From Earliella scabrosa (Eukaryota; Basidiomycota; Agaricomycetes; Polyporales; Polyporaceae): a stretch of DNA of 64,000 nucleotides. The translations under genes and the position numbers were made by a program. Where the stretch lies: assembly GCA_022605405.1 (NCBI GenBank), contig JABYQQ010000012.1, positions 1,509,230-1,573,229 of the forward strand. Direction: 5' to 3'. A model generated the notes under the pieces. It saw only the letters and a list, made by a program, of their open reading frames with translations, did not search any database and was not told the DNA's origin. Numbering within the stretch: position 1 is the stretch's first letter; each line of letters opens with the position of its first letter. Below are positions 11,197-21,291 of this stretch, piece by piece.

Positions 11197-12849
11197 TTAG
11201 TTAACGTTTCCACAACGACACGTTCGGGACGACGCACGGTTGTCAACGAGGTGGTCGTACTCCAGTAGCCAATACCAATCTTCCCAGTCGTACTCGCGGA
11301 CGTCCACGTACCATTCGGGGGGAATAGAACGGCAAGGCGGGGACCGGCGACACAGTGGGTACACGCCTTCGCAGGACCCGAATATTTCCAGCGGCGGTGA
11401 CGCAGGTAACGGCGTGTCCGATACCGCCTGCACCATGTACGGAGCGAGGTCGAAGGAGCCGTTGTCCGACGTATCGATGACGTGAAGGGTGCGCAGGGAT
11501 GCGCGCTTGCGTATCTGGTGACCCGGCATCACTCGTAGGTCCAGGTATTATCCCGCTGTGGAACTGCACCTACCACCACCGCGACTTCCTCAGGAGTGGG
11601 TTGCACGTCTCCGAAACCTACGTATAGGAGAAGATCAGTGAGCCCCAGTGGCATGAGACGGTCGTAGCGGTCCAGGTCCGCACGAGTGAGCGTGTCGCGG
11701 GCGAACTCGATTCCGAGAACCCGGATGGAAGGCAGTTTCGAGATGACCTCGAACAGTGGATCGTCCGCGATGAACATGGGGGCGTAGAAGACGACGTGGA
11801 GTCGCCTGAGGCGAGTCTTATTCGCGAGGAAGGAAGCGACATGGACCATCGCGTCGGGGGGGATCTGCGACGACCCGTCGCACAGTAGCTTGAAGTCGAC
11901 CAGGCGAGGACACGATGCCGGCGCACGGGTCAAGGCAGCAAGCATGCTGTTGATGCCGTCCTCCAACACGAACAGTCTGAGGGACGTGAGGTTGTTGAGA
12001 TGCAGCACTGATGGGAGCGCGGTCAAGGAGGTGGCGTCGGCGAGTGATAGTTCCGTGAGGTTAGGGAGCTCTGAGAACCACGTGCCGTCTCCGTATACCG
12101 CGAGTGCACTCAGCGTTGACGCGTTTGTGTTAATCATGTCGGTCAAGTAGCGGGATGTGGGGGGTGGCTTTCTGGTGATGCCGCGGGGGTCGTGAGGCCA
12201 CGGCACGTGGGTGGTGACGAAGGAGGTTAGACCTCGAATGAACGACATCTCTGGAGCGACGAAGCAGCTCCTGCACGTCAGTTAGCGACGGGACCGTCAT
12301 ACACGGCCGAGGACTGACGTACGGGACACGGAGGTATTGGAGGTGGCGACAGGACAGAGCGAGGGCGAGGAATATGCGCGGAGCCCCCGTGGTTACTTGC
12401 CCGGCCCAACAAAAGCTCTTCAGGTTGGTCGTCATGCACAGCGACCGTTCGATAAGTGCTATGCGACGGTCAGCACTGTGCGCGGGACACGGGCACGGAC
12501 GTCGCAGCGTACCGAGGTGCCGTTGGTACAGGCCCGAAGGATAGGATGCATCGTACCAGCAAACGTACAGATGCTTGACGACTCGAGAGAAGTGAGGTGC
12601 GATGCACATGTGCCGGAGGAGGGCTTCGTTACGATACATTTGCCGAACATTGATGATGATGTCGTGTCTGCTCAGCACCCGTTCATCGTACGCGGCGGTG
12701 CCGTACGTGAGGCTGACGTGCTGGAATACCACAGGCAGCGCGATGCCGTAGAAGAACCTGGACAGCAGCAGCCATACCGCGCGCTGCGTGGGTGCCGTGA
12801 AGATGATCACAAGGTGCCATAGCTCAGGCGGAAGCGAGAGACGCAGCAT
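11197..12849 (-). CDS. F-box/LRR-type protein
   Basis: Starts at 12849 with MLRLSLPPELWHLVIIFTAP, an F-box helix 1 (LPPELWxxVI). A 52-bp intron (GTACGT...CTAAC...GTGCAG, about 12326-12275) joins YLRVP to SCFVAPEM in frame. A second phase-0 intron (GTAGGT...CACCAG, near 11572-11515) joins EEVAVV to IRKRASLRTLHV. The body has LRR-like pieces (LPNLTELSLADA, LNNLTSLRLFV, LRRLHVVFYAP, SIRVLGIEFA, LTDLLLYVGF). It is probably a substrate receptor of an SCF ubiquitin ligase. The target is unknown. Both junctions give a continuous protein, so the gene looks intact. Confidence 0.75.
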
Positions 12850-13729
12850 CGTCGCAGGACAAAGGGGTACCGTCTGCTGTGGGGCCCAGGGCGGGGGTAT
12901 TTAGGTGTTACTGATACACCGACGAGATGGGGTGGGGGGCGGCATGTAGGCAGCAACGATCGCCCGACAGAGTGGAATACGCCGTGGCCCGGCTTTTTCC
13001 ATGAACGCTTGTGTACCCGGTCAAAACAAGGTTCACGGAGATCCGTTCCTTACTTTGGCGAGGATGTGTACCGGTACGGCGGTCATCGAACAGTGGGGTA
13101 AGAATGGTGAATTCGCGTCGCGTGGTAACGCGAACAGTACATCGATGCTCGAGGCGATGCTGGTCACAGGCTGTTATTACAACTTTGCGCGGGGGGGGAT
13201 AAACACGAGCCCTGCGGTAGTCGGGGAGGGCATGCGAAGGAACAGGATGTGGGAGCTTGAACGACCTTGTAGTTCGCGCATCACGCAAAACTGATGCGTC
13301 GACGTGAACGGTAGTTTCTGTGAGGGGGGGGAGGGCATGTCAGCGGTATACGGGTAGATGTTAGGCGAGTACTGACGCGACGCAGTGAACGGTATGGGCT
13401 GTCCTGTGCCCGCGCACGAGGGGTCGTGTCACACATAGCAGGACTGTGCCGGAACTTGGAGTGGAAGTGGTTGGCGGTCATGCGCATTTTTATGGCCGGG
13501 TTCCGTCGCGCGCGGGGACGTCAGCGGTGGCTGACTGCTCGTCGCACGCGCGGCACGCGTGAGCTGCTGCCATGTGTAGCTGTGGTCGTCGGTCGCGTGT
13601 AATGGAACGGGGTGGTTACTGGGGGCGGTCTTGTACAGGATAACCACGGCAGGAAGTCCGTGTACCGCAATTCAACGCAACACGGACTGCTCGCGGCTGT
13701 CTAAGCTTCAGAGAGCGTAAATACCGCGA
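12850..13729. other. intergenic, G-rich on the + strand, no gene assigned
   Basis: Several open frames exist but none shows coding character or splice continuity. There are G-tracts near 13190 and 13325. In 13081-13140 I count 21 G against 11 C. Confidence 0.4.
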
Positions 13730-14344
13730 GTGCACCATCCTATCGTCCCCATGCCTTTCATAATACCTCCTCCGCGGCCCTCTAGCAACTGGCCCGCCGC
13801 CGAGCGGGCGCCCGGCGATCCCCTCAACGGGAGCAGTGGTGGCGACGCTCCGTCCGCCAGCGACGCTCTGCTTCCGGTCTCGGAGAGCGAGCGTTCCCGA
13901 GACTCGCTCAGCCCACTGTCGAGTGAGGGCGATGTCTGGGAGGTCGAAGACGACGAATTCTCCGACATACCGGAGTACGTCGGCCAAGGGAGGAGCCGGT
14001 GGATCCTGTTGGATCTTTTGGACGAAGACTTGCAACGGTCGCTCAGTCGGATACTCAGGAACACGACCCTTGGCGAGCCGGTGAGTTACGTTGTGGATGG
14101 CGCGACGTGGTGTTCACGGTTTGTCTAGGTTGTCATGATCGTGAGCATCAGCTCGATGCAACGGAGCGACCGGATCCCCCGTGTTGCCGCGAGGGTCAAC
14201 ATGGTGCAACGATTCCGCAACGAGCATGGTCGGTACGCGCGGTTCTGGGAGACTGTTCGAGGACATATCTTCACGTCAGTGACTGGATGCCTGAGACGTG
14301 CTATGGCTGCGGCCGTGAGAGCAGTTGATGGCGGGATGGATTAG
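13730..14344 (+). CDS. small orphan protein, two exons
   Basis: Exon 1 runs from the ATG at 13730 to GEP near 14079. A 48-bp intron (GTGAGT...GTCTAG) is followed by a second exon reading VVMIVSISSMQRSDRIPRV in the same frame to a TAG at 14342-14344, about 188 residues in all. The N-terminal half is rich in Pro/Ser/acidic residues (PPPRPSS, SESERSRDS, EGDVWEVEDDEFSD), likely disordered. The C-terminal half is basic and helical (VNMVQRFRNEHGRYARFW, then TGCLRRAMAAAVRAV). No family was recognised and no signal peptide is seen. Support rests on the clean splice and continuous frame. Confidence 0.5.
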
Positions 14345-15062
14345 GTTTCAAGGGGAGGGGTGGAAGGGGACACGTGCATGTGTCGGGTGATCGAGGGGAC
14401 AGACAAGGTCGTGCCGGAGGCAGCATGTCATCGATACGCGTCTGGAAATTTCGGTCGGATGTTCGCGCGACAAGCAGACACGAATGGGTATATTGCAGCT
14501 TCTGTGATCGCGGTGTGAAATTGCAGAACCGGAAGGACGAAAGCGTGGAACAGAAGGTGATGTCGTCGAAGTTGAGCCTGATGTTGCGTAATTGCAGAAG
14601 ACCACCATGTATGTATACGGTGGCCGGCACACCGCGCTGTTCAGTGCGTGAGGTATGCAGGAGCGGAGCGTCCCGCACAGGTTCGTGTGTTGGCAACGGT
14701 ACAGGACAGTGGTGTCGGGGATCCGGGTGAGGACGGTGGGTTACACCATTGACTGTGACAGGTAGGCGGTGTGCGCGACGGTGCGACGCGTGCTGGTGCA
14801 GATCCCATCGAGGCACCGATCGAGTCATGGAAAAGGCAGACGAAGTGTGGATGGGATAACGTGGTTGTGCGTACGCGAGGACAACAGAACGGTGACCGCG
14901 TGGATCGCGTGCGTCGGGATCGGGATCGACGGCTGGCCGTCACGAACTTGGTTGCGGACGACCCGGGAGTGTGGGGCAGCGTACGTATTTGTAGGAAGGC
15001 GCCGATTGTTAATCAGGTTCGCGCGTCGTGAACGTCGAGTCGCCGTCTATTCGCCTCTCGTC
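14345..15062. other. intergenic, strongly G/T-skewed, no gene assigned
   Basis: Open frames on both strands are arginine/proline-rich composition effects. No intron-exon model gave a recognisable protein. Confidence 0.4.
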
Positions 15063-15918
15063 ATGGCAAGCGTAGCTCCCCTTCATGCTCGGCCCCACGG
15101 ACGCTGCGCCGTATGTTATGGCGTGTGCCGTACATTTTGCGGCCGCTGCCGCGGCGAGTGGTACTGCAGTGCGGAGCATATAGCGCAGGTGAGCATGTTT
15201 ATCCAGCGTGTCGCACGAACGTTTCGTAATGGATGACACACCGTAGGACTGGTCTAGGCACAAGGAGAGATGTGCCGACGTGTCAGCGCGTGCGACTGCG
15301 ATGCCTTCGACGGCGTGTGTCGGCGTGGCAGCGGATCTACGACGCGAACCGTGTCAGATGCCGGTCACACCACAGTACGAGGGTACCGCGGACGTGGGAA
15401 CGACGTTGCCTGTTTTGGCGTACCTCCTGAAGCCCGCCGAAGGTGAGTACGCGTATGTTCAATGCGTGCGCGAGTTGATGACACAGCGAGCTGTAGCCGT
15501 GGTACGCGTTATTATGCTGCAGTATCGCGCGCAAGTATCGCCGCACAGTTCCACGGGGTTCGTGATCGCCCCGGTACTGGACAGCCATATCTCCGCGGAA
15601 GACGCGGAGCGGTATGTGCTTGACAGCAGCGGGCTCGATAGGGTCGAGGTTCGGTATCCACTGGACATATGGTTCTCACGGAGGGCGATGAGCAGTGGTG
15701 CGCCGTTGAACTGTCCCGTTCAGTTACTTTGTGGTGGCAATAGCGCCGCTAGACGTTGGTGCGGTACCGTCGTCGTGCTGAGGTTCAACGGTGTCCGACG
15801 GCAGTCATACGTGTCTGTCACCGCTCGCGATCTGGACCTGTTCCGGAGGCACGCCTCAGGGGAGCTCGTCCGCGCGAAGGGCCGGGATGGGAGGATCGGT
15901 GGGGGGGGGGACGCGTAA
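15063..15918 (+). CDS. MYND-type zinc-finger protein with orphan C-terminal domain
   Basis: Exon 1 (15063-15188) and exon 2 (15247-15918) join across a 58-bp intron (GTGAGC...CCGTAG), reading HIAQ-DWSRHKERC. The N-terminal 45 residues fit a MYND finger: CAVC, then CGRC, EWYC, and a final HKERC. One position usually Cys (YCSxxC) is His here (YCSAEH). MYND fingers usually mediate protein contacts in regulators. After ~110 residues there is a segment with PLNCPVQLL and WCGTVVVLRFNGVRRQSY, ending VTARDLDLFRRH. A similar W-G-VVV-[LM]-[KR]-F pattern ends the orphan protein at 48401-49152. A glycine-rich tail ends the frame. No break is seen. Confidence 0.7.
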
Positions 15919-16420
15919 CGGGGTTATCGCAGATGCTTGTGCTACGTTGTCTATGGCAGTAGCGTTGGGAACGGCACACCGGTGCGTGTGATCTCGATCA
16001 ACCGGCATTTCCCGTGACTCGGGCGCCGAAGGTCTTATGACGTACAGAGACTGTCATTCAGGTCAGTAATACAGGGCATGCGTGATATGGTACAGTATGG
16101 ACAGTGAGATACAATCTTGGTGACTGGGACACAGTAGCACGAAATAGTACACGAGAATGCGGCTGTTATATGGGGGGAGGGGGGGGGGAACGACGTCTGG
16201 CGCGGTCAAGAGCGAACGCGCAGTGTGGCTATCCGGACGTGGTTTATCAAGCGGTACATAACGTGCCAGGGAACTGTCGCGCGGTACGCCTGGCATTCAA
16301 GGAAAATCGAGAGGCGCGTGTGCACTGATGTACGGTTCGGTGTGCGATGATACGGGTGGACAGTATTTGCGGGCTACCACGTGAGATCGAAACCGGTAGG
16401 AGCGCTGTGCGCGGCAGACG
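15919..16420. other. intergenic with long G-tracts
   Basis: Contains a near-continuous G-run at about 16172-16188. In 16141-16200 I count 28 G and 7 C. No gene seen. It is the 3' flank of both neighbours. Confidence 0.45.
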
Positions 16421-17816
16421 TTAGCAGCTGTGCGTGAGCAGCGGATGCACGGAATGGGACAAGACGCACAAGTTGGCTGTTAGCCGGGCAGACATGTAGC
16501 GAGCCCGTTCGCGGCTGTCGGTACCGTCCGGGACAACTCTCCACGTTCGCGGCTTGCCCTTGGACGTTGTTGGTGTGAACAGGCAACACGCGACGTAGAG
16601 CCTGACGAGATCCGGGCGCGACGAGGCGACGTCTTCCATCACATACGCGACTTCTTGCACAGGAAGGCCTTCGAAGTGGCAGACGCACCAGTGAGGATCG
16701 TATGTGATCGCCCGCAACGAGGTGAGGACATTGTCGTGGACGGTGAGGTACCACAATGATATCTGGGTGCACCCTAGTCAGCGGCGATGCTCAATATAAC
16801 CCGCGGAAAGAGTACCGACGTGCAGCGACGCCAACGATGGCGGGAACGTGATAGCGCTGTGTTGCTGGAGGCCAAGATGCGTGAGGTTTGGGAAGGCGAG
16901 CGATACCTCGTCCAGGACTTCTTCGACGCGGTCGTAGTCTGCAGAGCACTTGAACGATTCAACGATTGGGCCTCGCCCCGTGGCCCGATATTCCCGGATA
17001 AATCGGAGGAGGGAGCGAACGGAGGCATCGGTGTCGATGATGATGACGCGTAAGGCTCGCATCATCGTGAGCTCCTCCATGACTTCGACAGAGCGGACAT
17101 GAACCGCGTCCAGAGCGGGGTTGTACCACTGAAGAGTCGTGGGTCTGCCAGCTGCTTGACAGAAGCTAGGTGCCAGTCTGGGGGTGGCGCGGGATATACC
17201 GTACTTTGCGAGTGTCATGACGGCTCTGGAGATGGAGCGATCCGGGACATCGATGCGCAAGAACTGTAGAAACTCCATCGTCTGGATCGCTCTCGCTAGC
17301 ATCGGGAGACAGCGGATGTCCGACACAGGGCACAGGGACTCGTAAGAAAGGACGCGGACATATCTCGACAACGGTTGGCGTTCGCCGGGTATACGAGGTC
17401 GCTCGACTTGACTGAGGAACAGGAGAAGATGATCGGCGGCGGTTTCTTCAGTGAGGAAGATGTAGTGATATAGGATGTCGGACGCGACGTCGTTGACAGC
17501 GACAGACACACGGGCGAGGACCGTGCAGTCGTGAAGGTCACCGAATTGGGCGATGCGGTAATACAATTCGGGAGGCAGCGCTAGGCCTCGCGGGTTGATA
17601 CTGCGGGTACGGAGGTGAGTACGCGGCGCGGGAACGTAACCGTAACAACTGTACCTACCATCGTATTCGTGGCCTCCATAACCCAACCACCCAGTCTTTC
17701 AGCCTCTGAAATGGTCCCGAGGTCGTACAGACGAGAGCGCAGGTACAGTGGGAGACGAGCATAGCTGTTTTGAAGATGACAAGTGCGATGGAGAGGCGGA
17801 GGCGGCGGAGAGCCAT
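16421..17816 (-). CDS. F-box/LRR-type protein
   Basis: The proposed start is the ATG at 17816 (MALRRLRL). An intron with donor GTAGGT near 17663 and acceptor CCCGCAG near 17603 splices to CINPRG-LALPPELYYRIAQFGD, a clear F-box helix 1. The main exon runs to near 16823 with LRR-like segments (TMEFLQFLRIDV, MRALRVIIIDT, FPNLTHLGLQQ, LASLHV). A short intron near 16826-16775 then leads to a last exon with SLRAITYDPHWCVCHF and DLVRLYVACC, stopping at 16421. The first exon has a hydrophobic stretch (LSIALVIFKTAMLV) that is unusual before an F-box, so the start could be later. Role inferred: substrate receptor for an SCF ligase. Confidence 0.65.
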
Positions 17817-18163
17817 GAGTCGGGGTGGAGGGGGGCGCAACATCCAGTCATGTAGTGATATGAGCCACAGGTACGGTGGAGATGTCGTGAAACGTGTCGA
17901 AAGGCACCGGCGACCAGGTGGACCGATGACCACTGAAGGCAGGCTCGGGCGGACGTCCGTGAACGGGAAACAGAAGGGAAGTAGTGCTTGTGCGATAGAC
18001 CCGTAGGGGCGGGCCTGGAGTGCGTTTGGGCAAATGAAAATTTGCCCGCCATGTGACGGCGGACGCGGAGTTGAGCAGGGCATAAAAGGAAGTCATGATG
18101 GAGCGTGCAGAGTAGCCAGTACGAGGGGGTGCCGGGGGGGTGGGGGGTACCGTCGCGAGACCG

Positions 18164-19099
18164 TTATCTGGGTAACTCCCATCCGTCTCGAGAGCGCGTA
18201 AGAGGATGCCGCGTCGGCCCTGTGTCTGCTGTCAACGGGTCAAGCGTGAAGACAAGTGCTTCGCAGCCCAGAACCCATGTACCCGCACAGCGGTTGCCAA
18301 TAACGGGCCCGCCATCTCCCCAGCCCCACTCGAGCTCAGGGTGGACCGCAAAACCGCGAGCGGTGTACTTGTGGAGAGCACGCTCGTCCGACGGGTTGAA
18401 CGGCTCTTCCTTCAAGATCGCAGTGCGGGAAAGTGTATTGTCGATCCAGAAAGACGCACACATGTGAGGCGAAATGAAGTTTGTCACGAGGGTCGACCAA
18501 AAGCCGCCCAGAGGAGATGCTGCAGAGTGCGTGAAACTGCGTATGACATCGACGCGTCGCCCTCCTTTGGTCATGAACCGCGCGAGTTCTTTTACCGTAT
18601 AGTTGCCCACCAGGCCGTGCACCGGGGCTGCTCCGTCGGGGGTAGCGTCGTGGTGCAGTCCGCCTTCTTCGGCTGTTCCCGTGATCTCGCCGTCGTCGTA
18701 GCGCGGTTCCCATCGCACGCAGCCGTAAATGGGGTCTGTCTCGAGTGCGTCGCATACTCCATTGAACATGTCGTCCGGCACGTATATGTCGAGGTCCTCG
18801 GAATCCCAGCTCTCGTCTGGTAGGAAGAATCGTAGCGCGGTAGAGCCGGAAATGACAGACGCATGCTCGTCGAGAAGTCGAAGTACCGGTCCTGGTGTTG
18901 GAAAGAATGGTTGCAGCAGGGATACGAGTCGACGACGTAATATTGAATGCACAAAGTTGTAGAAACCGCTGCCGACCAGGCGCCACGCGAGTAACGTTCT
19001 AATGTCGGAACGCTCCACCACCATAAGTACGACTTCTGGGGGCAGTCTGACGATACCCGGGTCAGCCGTACTCGTAGAACTGTACTCAGGTGGCCGCAC
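18164..19099 (-). CDS. F-box plus nucleotidyltransferase-like protein, single exon
   Basis: An intact 311-residue frame. Residues ~15-60 form an F-box (VRLPPEVVLMVVE..RTLLAWRLV). From ~80 there is a nucleotidyltransferase-like pattern: VISGSTALRFFLP followed after a few residues by DLDIYVP, the G-S...DxD arrangement of small nucleotidyltransferase folds. Later come KELARFMTKGGRRVDVIRS and FWSTLVTNFIS, plausibly the rest of that fold, and a Cys-containing tail. Such combinations occur as unnamed families in mushroom genomes. The glycine-serine and DxD residues are present, so catalysis is possible but unproven. No intron is needed and the frame is undamaged. Confidence 0.7.
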   Translation of the reverse strand: MRPPEYSSTSTADPGIVRLPPEVVLMVVERSDIRTLLAWRLVGSGFYNFVHSILRRRLVSLLQPFFPTPGPVLRLLDEHASVISGSTALRFFLPDESWDSEDLDIYVPDDMFNGVCDALETDPIYGCVRWEPRYDDGEITGTAEEGGLHHDATPDGAAPVHGLVGNYTVKELARFMTKGGRRVDVIRSFTHSAASPLGGFWSTLVTNFISPHMCASFWIDNTLSRTAILKEEPFNPSDERALHKYTARGFAVHPELEWGWGDGGPVIGNRCAGTWVLGCEALVFTLDPLTADTGPTRHPLTRSRDGWELPR

Positions 19100-19354
19100 A
19101 TTTTAAGGGTGGGGGTGCGAGTGTGTACGCCCGCGCTAGCGGTACGTCGACCCGTCCATCGAAAGGTGATTACATCATGAAGCGTTGCTGCGGACACGGA
19201 CATGACAGTTATACAGAAGCAGATGTGGACAAGTCGAAACGAAGTGGAGAGGTAGCGGGTACTGTGCAGAACAGTCGTTTGTATATATACCTAGATTCCA
19301 CGCAGAGACGCATGTGTCTCGCGTGTATACAAGTACGAGTGCACGGCGCGCTCG

Positions 19355-20864
19355 TCACCCATCCAGCGCGGGACCGATGAGATCGTCACACGCTGGTCGC
19401 AAGAAGGGGTGTGTGGTATATACAGACGAGGTACCCCGACGGACTGGATCGAGTCTCAGCAATGCTGAGCACAGATCGAAGTATTGCTGATCATGTATGA
19501 TGCACTGCGTGCCAGGCGTGAGTGGTACGTGTTAGTCGAGGGGATGCGCGCCATACCGAGAGCGGACGTGCGTCTTGAATCGCTTTCACCGTGGACGGCG
19601 GGTCCGAACCGAGCGCGGGGTAATTGACCTTCACGTCCGACCCGAGACGGAAAAATCCGGGAATCGAGGCCTCTCCTCGAGCTGCGAAGTCCCGAGGAAA
19701 CGGCCCGAGGACGCGTTCCAGCAGAGCCAGGCGTTCTCGGGCGGTGTCTGTGCACTGAAACAGCTGAGACCCAAGGAACATCTCGGCCATTACGCATCCC
19801 ATGCCGAACAGATCGACGCGTGCATCCCAAGGCAGTTCTACAGTAGCCGAGCCATCAACGACCAGTTCACGGGCGCGGAGGGAGGGAGTGCTACCTAGGG
19901 TTACCTCGGGTGCCCGGTAGGCATTCGTTCCGCACATCCCGCGTCCCGGTGCTCCTGACGTGACTGCGTCCTCGAAGTTGGTCAAATACAGTTCTACAGA
20001 CTTCAGTTCGTACTGTTTGGGCGCTCAGCGCACACGCTCGCAACGAAGGCCGATTGAGCAGAGGGGCTTACCCGATTCGCAAAAGCACCGTCAACCCGCA
20101 ACCGACGTGTTTGCACAACCGCCGCGCTGCGAAACACGATGTTGACGGGACGTATATCGCCGTGGATGATGTGCAACGAGTGCAAGACTTTGGAACGCGC
20201 GAGCGAATAGTCAGTGACGAGCGAGAGCGGGTACAACACCACAAAAAGACACATACACCTGAGAGCGTGTACGATCTGACAGCCGATCTCGCGGACATGG
20301 CGAGTAGGGAGCGGGCGCAGCACCGATTGGTGGATGAGGTGAAGTACAGTAAACTGTACCGGTTGGTAGGCGAGGTACCGAATGGAACGGTAAGTTCCGC
20401 GGTCGAACGGCTCAAGAAACAAGCTACCGCAGTAAGTGTGTTTGAGGCACGAATAACGTGTGACGCGCGGATGGCGGACTTACGCGCGGCATGGACTAAT
20501 GTGTTTGCGGATCGATGCGAGGACTTCTTCCTCGGTGGTTGGCGCGTCGCCCGCAGCAGGTGCAAGTTTGAGGGTAGCTCGTACATATGCTGTGGTATCG
20601 GTTACTGCCACAGTTGCGCCGTATGGCCCTACGGTTACGGTCTCCTGTGTTACATCTGAATAACATGCGCCGTGAGGGGGGGGGGGGTTTCACCGTAGAG
20701 GGGCAAATGAACTCACAGCGCCCTCCGAGTACCTCGCCCCGTTTGAGAATGATAGGGTATGAGGCCTGGTTGCCCGACGCTGTAATGCGAGGATGCTGTT
20801 GCGGTGCAGTGCCGCCGGGTGCAGAGGTGTTCGCCAGAGAGGGAGGATCCGCGCCTGCTGGCAT
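19355..20864 (-). CDS. SRPK-like protein kinase, probably a pseudokinase
   Basis: A five-intron model from the ATG at 20864. Exon 1 ends ASYPIILKRGEVLGGR, the SRPK-type entry to the kinase fold, then TVTVGPYGATVAVTD (degenerate glycine loop) and VRATLKLAP (candidate ATP-binding Lys kept). After an intron comes LFLEPFDRG, then VREIGCQIVHAL and HSLHIIHGDIRPVN (catalytic loop, HGD in place of HRD). A phase-0 intron leads to SVELYLTNFEDA, where the metal-binding DFG is NFE. CGTNAYRAPEV (activation segment) and DARVDLFGMGCVMAEM follow, and after a last CTAAC intron FDLCSALLRLDPVRRG ends at 19355. SR-protein kinases act on splicing factors. Loss of DFG suggests a binding or scaffolding role. Confidence 0.7.
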
Positions 20865-21291
20865 GGCCGTTGACGGTATGTTGTCAACTCGAGGTCAGTC
20901 TCGTGGATGTCAGTCGAACACGTTTTGTACGGCGAGCATGACGCGCGAAGTGCAGAGGTGGTCCTCAGTGGCAAATCGGGTTATCGGAGTGTGTCAGTTT
21001 TGCCCGCCGGTTTGTTGTGGCGGGAGAACCATAGTCGCGGTCCTGCGGATCGATTGGGTCGGACTGTAAGAGGAAGGCGGTATCTGTGGCGTGGGACCGG
21101 TTTAATTTGTAACGCGCCACGTGGCCGATCAAGCTCCGCGGAGATGGGCGGTCCATTGCTCATGTGTCTGCATCTGTCTGGTACATAGCATATGTATACA
21201 CGCGTGCACGGTGGTATGTACATGTGCAGATACCGTACGCGCTAGTTCCGCATGTCGCCAACACGCGGCGTGGGGCTCCGTCTGACCTTAT
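20865..21291. other. intergenic, no gene seen
   Basis: Upstream region of the kinase gene and 3' flank of the Zn-cluster gene. CACGTGG occurs once near 21118. Nothing else is supported. Confidence 0.4.
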
